Source: an uncultured bacterium (GTDB lineage: Bacteria; Bacteroidota; Bacteroidia; Bacteroidales; Muribaculaceae). From it: 11,855 bases of DNA. This document shows positions 7,812-11,855 of this stretch, piece after piece. The notes beneath the pieces were generated by a model that was not told the origin of the DNA, ran no database searches, and worked only from the letters and a program-made list of their open reading frames with translations. The translations under genes were made by a program, and so were the position numbers. How positions within the stretch are numbered: the first letter of the stretch is position 1; each line of letters begins with the position of its first letter. The stretch spans positions 1 through 11,855 of the forward strand of contig CAMHGU010000049.1 of NCBI GenBank assembly GCA_946184715.1. The letters run 5' to 3'.

Positions 7812-8920
7812 CGTGTCACCTCAACCTTACGGGTGGGCGGAAGTGTGGCGTTGCGGCTGTCGATAGCTTGCACGCTGCGGCGGGCAAGAGAGCGGAATGC
7901 TTCGCCGCTGACGGTGTTGGCCATAGCAGCCGGCACGCCCTGGTCGCCGCCTTCGCATATCGAGGCTACGAGCGGAATCTGAGCGAGCAGCTCCACGTGC
8001 AGGGCCTCGGCAAGGCGCTTTCCGCCACCATTACCGAATATGTAATAGCGCTCCTCGGGGTGCTCGGCCGGGGTGAACCAGGCCATATTCTCCACGATGC
8101 CCAAGATGGGGACGTTGACGGCTTTGCCGGCAAACATATTGATGCCTTTGCGGGCATCGGCGAGCGCCACCTCTTGAGGGGTAGTGACCACGATGGCGCC
8201 GGTGATGGCGAGGGTCTGCACAAGAGTGAGATGAATATCGCTGGTGCCGGGAGGCATATCGATGACGAAATAGTCGAGCTCGCCCCATTCGGCTTCGGAG
8301 ATGAGCTGCTTGAGGGCGTTGCTGGCCATACCGCCGCGCCACAGCACCGCGCGCTCTTTATCGACCATAAATCCGATGGAGAGCAGCTTCACACCGTATT
8401 TTACGATGGGCTGGATTAGGTCGCGGCCATCGTCGCTCTTGGCCACATACACCGTGTCGTCCTCCACGCCCATCATTTTAGGCACCGAGGGGCCGAAGAT
8501 GTCGGCATCGAGCAGCCCCACGCTGTAGCCTTCCTGGGCGAGGGCCACGGCCAGATTGGCGGCTACGGTCGATTTGCCCACCCCACCCTTGCCGCTCGAC
8601 ACCGCGATGATGTTCTTCACGCCCGGGAGCAGCTTGGCCGGCGTCTGAGGCGTGGCTTGGCGGGTTATCACCTTGATGTTGCCCTTAATGTCGATGTCGG
8701 GGGCCACGAAGGTGAGAATGGCGGTCTCGGCAGCACGCACCACGGAGCGGATAAACGGGTCGGTGGCTTTGTCGAAGATAAGCGAGAAGCTTACGCGGCG
8801 GCCGTCGATGCGGATATCGTCGGCGAGCATATCGTTGTCGATGAGGCTGCGGCCATTGCCGGGGTAGCGCACGGTGGCCAGCGCTTCACGTATCAGAGCG
8901 GGATAGATGGGTTGTGGCAT
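7808..8920 (-). CDS. mrp: Mrp/ApbC (NBP35-type) P-loop ATPase
   Basis: The 370-residue product has an N-terminal MIP18/DUF59 domain (about 5-87) followed by a MinD/Mrp-type ATPase. The deviant Walker A motif SGKGGVGKST lies at 109-118, LDAD at 137-140, and the Walker B/switch stretch DMPPGTSD at 221-228. Members act as carriers or scaffolds for iron-sulfur cluster transfer in the cytoplasm. The usual CxxC after VENM is missing: the protein reads VENMAWFTPAEHPEERYYIFG (277-297), and the only cysteine in the chain is C322. I recall the same non-cysteine stretch in other Bacteroidales Mrp proteins, so it is probably lineage-wide and not damage. The gene starts 14 bases after trmB and overlaps the next gene by 4 bases; trmB-mrp adjacency is common in this order. 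Confidence 0.93.
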   Translation of the reverse strand: MPQPIYPALIREALATVRYPGNGRSLIDNDMLADDIRIDGRRVSFSLIFDKATDPFIRSVVRAAETAILTFVAPDIDIKGNIKVITRQATPQTPAKLLPGVKNIIAVSSGKGGVGKSTVAANLAVALAQEGYSVGLLDADIFGPSVPKMMGVEDDTVYVAKSDDGRDLIQPIVKYGVKLLSIGFMVDKERAVLWRGGMASNALKQLISEAEWGELDYFVIDMPPGTSDIHLTLVQTLAITGAIVVTTPQEVALADARKGINMFAGKAVNVPILGIVENMAWFTPAEHPEERYYIFGNGGGKRLAEALHVELLAQIPLVASICEGGDQGVPAAMANTVSGEAFRSLARRSVQAIDSRNATLPPTRKVEVTR

Positions 8921-8934
8921 ATCGGGATGGGGGT

Positions 8935-9711
8935 TTATTGGGCTGTGGGTGATTGAAAGGTGTCAGGGCTTTGCAACACTCCGCGCGAATAGCTGCGATA
9001 GGTGTCGAACTCGATGTCGATATCGGGCTCGCGCAGCGGAGCCTCGGTGGCGGGCAAGCTGAAGCGGAGGTACTTTATGGTGAGGCCTCGGGCAAGCCAT
9101 TGCCGCTCGTAGTGGGTACGGATGTCGAGCACGTCGGATTCGATGCCCGAGCCGTAAAGGTCGGCGGTGTCGGCAAGCAGCGGCAGCGCGTTCTCGGCGG
9201 CCATAGCCCGAGTGTAGGTGTAAAGAAACGGGCTATCGGTCTTAAGATTGATGATGGCATCGGGGGCGAGAATGCGGCGGTAGAGGGTGAGGAAGCGTGT
9301 GCCGGTAAGCCGCTTGTTCACCTTCTTCATCTGCGGGTCGGGGAAGGTAATCCACAGCTCGGCCACCTCGCCCGGCGCGAAGAATCGGTCGATAAGCTCG
9401 ATGCTCGTGCGCAGGAAGGCGGCGTTGGCGATGTTTTGCTCGAGTGCTTCCTTTGCGCCGGTCCACATGCGCGCGCCTTTGATGTCGATGCCTATGAAAT
9501 TGCGCTCGGGGAAGCGGCGCGCGAGCCCCACGGTGTATTCGCCCTTGCCGCAGCCAAGCTCAAGCACAACAGGGTTCTGATTGTGAAACACCTGCTCGGC
9601 CCAGTGGCCGCGATAAGGAAACCCTTCGCGCTCGAGAGCCGCAAAGGGATATTGATAGACGTTGGCAAATTCGGCCATATCGGCAAATTTGCGCAGCTTG
9701 TTCTTGCCCAT
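8935..9711 (-). CDS. trmB: tRNA (guanosine(46)-N7)-methyltransferase
   Basis: The 258-residue enzyme transfers a methyl group from S-adenosylmethionine to N7 of guanosine 46 in the tRNA variable loop. The SAM-binding motif ELGCGKGEY lies at 51-59 and GIDIKG at 74-79. The family signature follows as WITFPDPQMKKVNKRLT (120-136), then KTDS (157-160) and the substrate-binding TxYE motif in THYERQW (199-205). The start at 9711 gives the N-terminus MGKNKLRKF, typical of the family in Bacteroidales. The C-terminal 20 residues (GVLQSPDTFQSPTAQ) look like an unstructured extension. The gene begins 9 bases after the LRR gene stop and ends 14 bases before mrp, with no promoter in either gap, so it depends on the promoter of the LRR gene or one inside that gene. 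Confidence 0.96.
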   Translation of the reverse strand: MGKNKLRKFADMAEFANVYQYPFAALEREGFPYRGHWAEQVFHNQNPVVLELGCGKGEYTVGLARRFPERNFIGIDIKGARMWTGAKEALEQNIANAAFLRTSIELIDRFFAPGEVAELWITFPDPQMKKVNKRLTGTRFLTLYRRILAPDAIINLKTDSPFLYTYTRAMAAENALPLLADTADLYGSGIESDVLDIRTHYERQWLARGLTIKYLRFSLPATEAPLREPDIDIEFDTYRSYSRGVLQSPDTFQSPTAQ

Positions 9712-9720
9712 AGCTTGCTT

Positions 9721-11232
9721 TTAACGCCTGATAAGCTTGAGGGAGAAGCGATGGCCGTCGTCGGTGCGGCCGGCTACGATGTAGAAGAGGTTGGTCATCG
9801 CTTCGGTGTTGACGACGGCTTTGCTCGAAGCCGGGCGCAGGCGCGTAAGCTCGAGGCCGGCGGGGTCGTAGAGCATCACCTCTTGAATGGTGCGCGACGA
9901 TTCAATGACAAGGTTCTTGCCTGAGAAGTAGGCTTTGACATCGGTGAAGTCGGCGAGGCTTTCGGCCGAGGAGGCAGGCTCAATCTGGAACTCCTTCCAC
10001 TGGTCGGCCTCTTTATAGTCGTTGACAAGGTCGTCGCTCACTTTGAGCAGCACTGTGGATTGGTCCACGTCGTTCCACACATCGTCACCGAGTGGCGGCA
10101 CCTGTGTAGTGGCTCTTACGCGGAAGTCCTGCAGGCCGGTGTTGCCGTCGAAGGCGTGGTCGTCGATAAGCTCGATGTCATCGGCATAGAGGTCGTAGGA
10201 GACCACGTCGGTCCAGTAGGCGAAGGCGTATTTGCCTATGCGGGTGATGCCTTCGTGGAGCGCCACATCGGTGCTGCCGAAGCCGTTCACGCCGGTATAG
10301 GCGTAGTCGCTCACCTCGCGCAGGGCTCCGGCCATCTCGTATTCATCGATAGCCGAGTCCATAAAGAACGCTCCGGCGCCTATTGAGGTCACTTGGGTGG
10401 GTATCTTGACCGAGGCGAGCGCCGCGTTGTCGGCAAAGGCCCATTCGCCTATCGTTCTGAGCTGGTTGCAGCCGCTGAGGTCGGCGGCCGTGATGGCGGT
10501 GCCTTTGAAGGCATCGTTGCCTATGGAGCGCAACGTGGTGGGGAATGTGAACTGCGTCAGTGCTTTGCAGCCGAGGAAAGCGCCATCGCCTATGGAACGG
10601 CAGTTGGCCGGCATTGTCACCGAGGTGAGCGCGGCGCAGCCGTCGAAAGCGTGGGCCGGAATGGTGGCGCGGGTATTGGCGGTGGCGAACTTCACGCTTT
10701 GCAGCGAGGTGCACCCACTGAAGGCGTGGCTGCCTATTTTGTACATACTGCTCGGAGTGGTAATGTCGGTCAGCGCTGTGCAGCCGCTGAAGGCGTAGGC
10801 GCCGAGCGAATCGGCATAAGCCGGCATCGTCACCGTGGTGAGGGCCGTGCAGCCGGCGAAGGCGCCTTCATCAATCGCGCTGATGCGGTCGCTGAGCTTC
10901 ACCGTGGTCAGCTTGGTGTTGCCTAAGAACGCCGCCTGCGGCAGCACGCCGCCATCAAATGAGGTCTGCGCCGCAAAATACGCGATACCGTTATCTACTG
11001 CCTCCACACCGCCTATGCCCGAGATGTCGAGCGTTGTGAGGTTGGTAAGCTTGGAGGAGATAAAATAGATATCGGCTGCGTTGATAGTGCCGAGCACTGT
11101 CAGGCTGGTGACTGATGCGGGGCTGCTGATGAGCGTGGATATAGTGCCCGGAGTGTTGACCGTAACGGTAGTGGCGTTGAGGCCAAAAGCCATCGAAGCG
11201 GCTACCCAGAGAGCTATTGCAATTCGTTTCAT
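9721..11232 (-). CDS. Secreted BspA-like leucine-rich-repeat protein with T9SS-like C-terminal tail
   Basis: The 503-residue product starts MKRIAIALWVAAS with a signal peptide to about residue 20. Residues 100-375 hold LRR_5 (BspA/Treponema pallidum-type) repeats of about 23 residues, each with the pattern IG..AF.GC.AL..V.MP, for example 120-134, 143-157 and 166-180. A typical BspA-like exit follows (VPPLGDDVW and later YKEADQWKEFQI, about 378-417). The last 70 residues resemble a T9SS sorting domain: VMLYDPAGLELTRL (452-465), then FYIVAG and a basic end KLIRR. It would thus be carried across the outer membrane and displayed or released; such proteins often bind host or bacterial surfaces. 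A start at 11346 is possible on paper, but the promoter at 11269-11276 lies inside that extension, and the signal peptide begins at 11232. It heads the unit with trmB. Confidence 0.88.
   Translation of the reverse strand: MKRIAIALWVAASMAFGLNATTVTVNTPGTISTLISSPASVTSLTVLGTINAADIYFISSKLTNLTTLDISGIGGVEAVDNGIAYFAAQTSFDGGVLPQAAFLGNTKLTTVKLSDRISAIDEGAFAGCTALTTVTMPAYADSLGAYAFSGCTALTDITTPSSMYKIGSHAFSGCTSLQSVKFATANTRATIPAHAFDGCAALTSVTMPANCRSIGDGAFLGCKALTQFTFPTTLRSIGNDAFKGTAITAADLSGCNQLRTIGEWAFADNAALASVKIPTQVTSIGAGAFFMDSAIDEYEMAGALREVSDYAYTGVNGFGSTDVALHEGITRIGKYAFAYWTDVVSYDLYADDIELIDDHAFDGNTGLQDFRVRATTQVPPLGDDVWNDVDQSTVLLKVSDDLVNDYKEADQWKEFQIEPASSAESLADFTDVKAYFSGKNLVIESSRTIQEVMLYDPAGLELTRLRPASSKAVVNTEAMTNLFYIVAGRTDDGHRFSLKLIRR
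10420..10930 (-). repeat. Tandem 69-base repeats encoding LRR_5 units
   Basis: Inside the LRR gene, copies of a GC-rich unit recur at 69 bases or close to it, for example GTGCAGCCG at 10778 and at 10847, with related GCAGCC or GCACCC copies further left. Each unit codes for one 23-residue leucine-rich repeat around the GC.AL core. Copies have diverged at the DNA level, so recent expansion is not evident. Confidence 0.6.
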
Positions 11233-11268
11233 ATCAGGGTATATAAGTTTCGTTATTATCTCAATCTG

Positions 11269-11299
11269 CAAAGATAAAACATTTTTTGCAAAAGCAAGC
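11269..11299 (-). promoter_or_regulatory. Promoter of the LRR-trmB-mrp-MATE unit
   Basis: The minus strand carries TATCTTTG at 11269-11276, a full match to TAnnTTTG. The best -33 candidate at 18 bases spacing is CTTG (11295-11298), one base off TTTG. A perfect TTTG at 11289-11292 is only 12 bases away, too close. Transcription would begin near 11263, giving a leader of about 30 bases to the ATG at 11232. This supports the shorter LRR start. The -33 area overlaps an inverted repeat (11290-11329). Confidence 0.6.
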
Positions 11300-11329
11300 A
11301 ATGCATAGGCATCTATGTGTGTTGCTTTT
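11290..11329. repeat. Imperfect 40-base inverted repeat between divergent genes
   Basis: Outer arms AAAAGCAA (11290-11297) and TTGCTTTT (11322-11329) are perfect complements. Inner arms CATAG (11304-11308) and CTATG (11313-11317) pair around GCAT, with wobble pairs next to them. It covers the upstream part of the LRR promoter and lies 41 bases before the start of the plus-strand gene. It could be an operator for one or both genes, or an RNA hairpin. The rest of the 138-base intergenic region shows no other clear element. Confidence 0.5.
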
Positions 11330-11370
11330 TGGCTTGATTGTTGCACATCGGGGCGAAAACAGTCAATAGT

Positions 11371-11838
11371 ATGCCATCAATATTCGGAACAGTAGAGTTT
11401 TATATAGTGTGCTTCGTGGTGGGCGTGGCGATAGCGGCCATCGTGGGGCGCCCGTCGCGGCTCGACGAAGCCCGCACGTCGTTTGCCACGGGCGAGATAA
11501 TAGGCGTAGCGGCCGCCGGCGAGGAGGCCGAGCGATGCGTGGAGGTGACGGCGCGCCACGATGGTTGCCTCGAGGTGGTGCATCGCGGCGTGCCGTGCGA
11601 TGCCGGTGTGGAGCCGGCCATAGCGATAAAAATAATAGGCTCCGACCTGCGCCTCACCGAGCGGGTGACCCCGGCTCCGAGGCCCGACGCGCCGCGCGTC
11701 GATGTACGCTACGTGGTGGCCGGACTGCTTGCCGCGCGCTATCATCTTTACTTCGACAGCACCTCCACGGGCAGCTATGCCGCCGGCAGCTTTGTCAATG
11801 AGGAGCCCTTTCACGGGCGTTACGAAATGGTGGGCTAA
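11371..11838 (+). CDS. Small single-pass membrane protein of unknown function
   Basis: The 155-residue product starts at an ATG just before a hydrophobic helix (about residues 9-26, VEFYIVCFVVGVAIAAIV) followed by RPSR. This suggests an N-terminal anchor, with basic residues after the helix favouring those residues on the cytoplasmic side. The rest alternates short strand-like stretches (CVEVTARHDGCLEVVHRG, AIAIKIIGSDLRL, DVRYVVAGLLAARYHLYF) and looks like a small beta-rich domain; no catalytic motif is apparent. Third codon positions are strongly G/C, as in the neighbouring genes, which supports real coding over the 145-codon antisense frame. An ATG at 11338 in the same frame is possible, but would add 11 residues that fit no anchor pattern. 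I see no convincing promoter on the plus strand. It is divergent from the LRR unit. I do not recognise the family. Confidence 0.72.
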   Translation: MPSIFGTVEFYIVCFVVGVAIAAIVGRPSRLDEARTSFATGEIIGVAAAGEEAERCVEVTARHDGCLEVVHRGVPCDAGVEPAIAIKIIGSDLRLTERVTPAPRPDAPRVDVRYVVAGLLAARYHLYFDSTSTGSYAAGSFVNEEPFHGRYEMVG

Positions 11839-11840
11839 GC

Positions 11841-11855
11841 CTGCGCGGGGCGCAG
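11841..11855 (+). terminator. Hairpin at the right edge, possibly a cut-off terminator
   Basis: CTGCGC and GCGCAG form a perfect six-base stem around GGG, starting 2 bases after the stop codon of the plus-strand gene. The window ends exactly at the end of the right arm, so longer pairing and any T run cannot be seen. Position and GC content fit an intrinsic terminator. Confidence 0.4.

Noticed and set aside
8953..9924. A 323-codon plus-strand open frame opposite trmB and the end of the LRR gene
   Set aside because: It crosses two real genes on the other strand, shows no motif, and is explained by the same codon bias.
10420..10930. CRISPR-like periodic repeats
   Set aside because: The 69-base period is in frame with 23-residue leucine-rich repeats, and copies are too diverged and lack spacers.
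11233..11346. Longer start of the LRR protein at 11346
   Set aside because: The extra 38 residues would put the signal peptide inside the protein, and the -7 element at 11269-11276 lies within the extension.
11338..11370. Longer start of the small membrane protein at 11338
   Set aside because: The added 11 residues contribute no recognisable feature; the ATG at 11371 directly precedes the membrane helix. The choice is not certain.
11377..11814. A 145-codon minus-strand open frame opposite the small membrane protein gene
   Set aside because: The product is rich in H, R and A with no anchor or domain, while the plus-strand frame has a clean membrane helix and the expected codon use.

Overview
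The window comes from a Bacteroidales chromosome. Three lines of evidence point there. Intergenic regions carry Bacteroidetes-type promoter elements (TAnnTTTG at -7) and no strong Shine-Dalgarno sites. There is a PorZ-like component of the type IX secretion system (T9SS). TrmB and Mrp also have the sequence style of this order. GC content is fairly high by eye and third codon positions are strongly G/C, which would suit a gut lineage such as Muribaculaceae; the genus is my inference and not settled by the sequence.

Eight protein-coding genes fill the window almost completely. Seven are on the minus strand and one, at the right edge, is on the plus strand. No rRNA, tRNA, CRISPR array, insertion sequence or prophage gene is visible. 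The longest gene-free stretch is 138 bases (11233-11370).

Reading the minus strand in the direction of transcription (right to left), there are three units. Unit A (11232 to 6450) has its own promoter and runs: a secreted BspA-like leucine-rich-repeat protein with a T9SS-like tail, trmB (tRNA m7G46 methyltransferase), an Mrp/ApbC-type P-loop ATPase, and a NorM-like MATE transporter. Gaps are 9 and 14 bases, and the last pair overlaps by 4. Unit B (6389 to 4680) is a single gene for a helical-repeat protein ending in two OB-fold (S1/cold-shock-like) segments, with a promoter very close to its start. Unit C (4607 to 63) has the clearest promoter of the window and runs: porZ, a DUF115/MptE-like protein, and a second, MepA-like MATE transporter. 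Gaps are 5 and 16 bases, and a hairpin (17-50) closes the unit. The plus-strand gene at the right edge encodes a small single-pass membrane protein of unknown function, divergent from unit A.

The T9SS link is the main theme. PorZ belongs to the outer-membrane attachment complex that handles T9SS cargo, and the LRR protein looks like such a cargo. PorZ shares a transcription unit with a DUF115-like protein, a family that includes glycosyltransferases acting on nonulosonic-type sugars, and with a MATE-fold transporter. That invites the speculation that the unit concerns the surface glycolipid to which T9SS cargo is attached. The OB-fold helical protein is the least understood long gene. I see no complete, obviously new defence or mobile system here.
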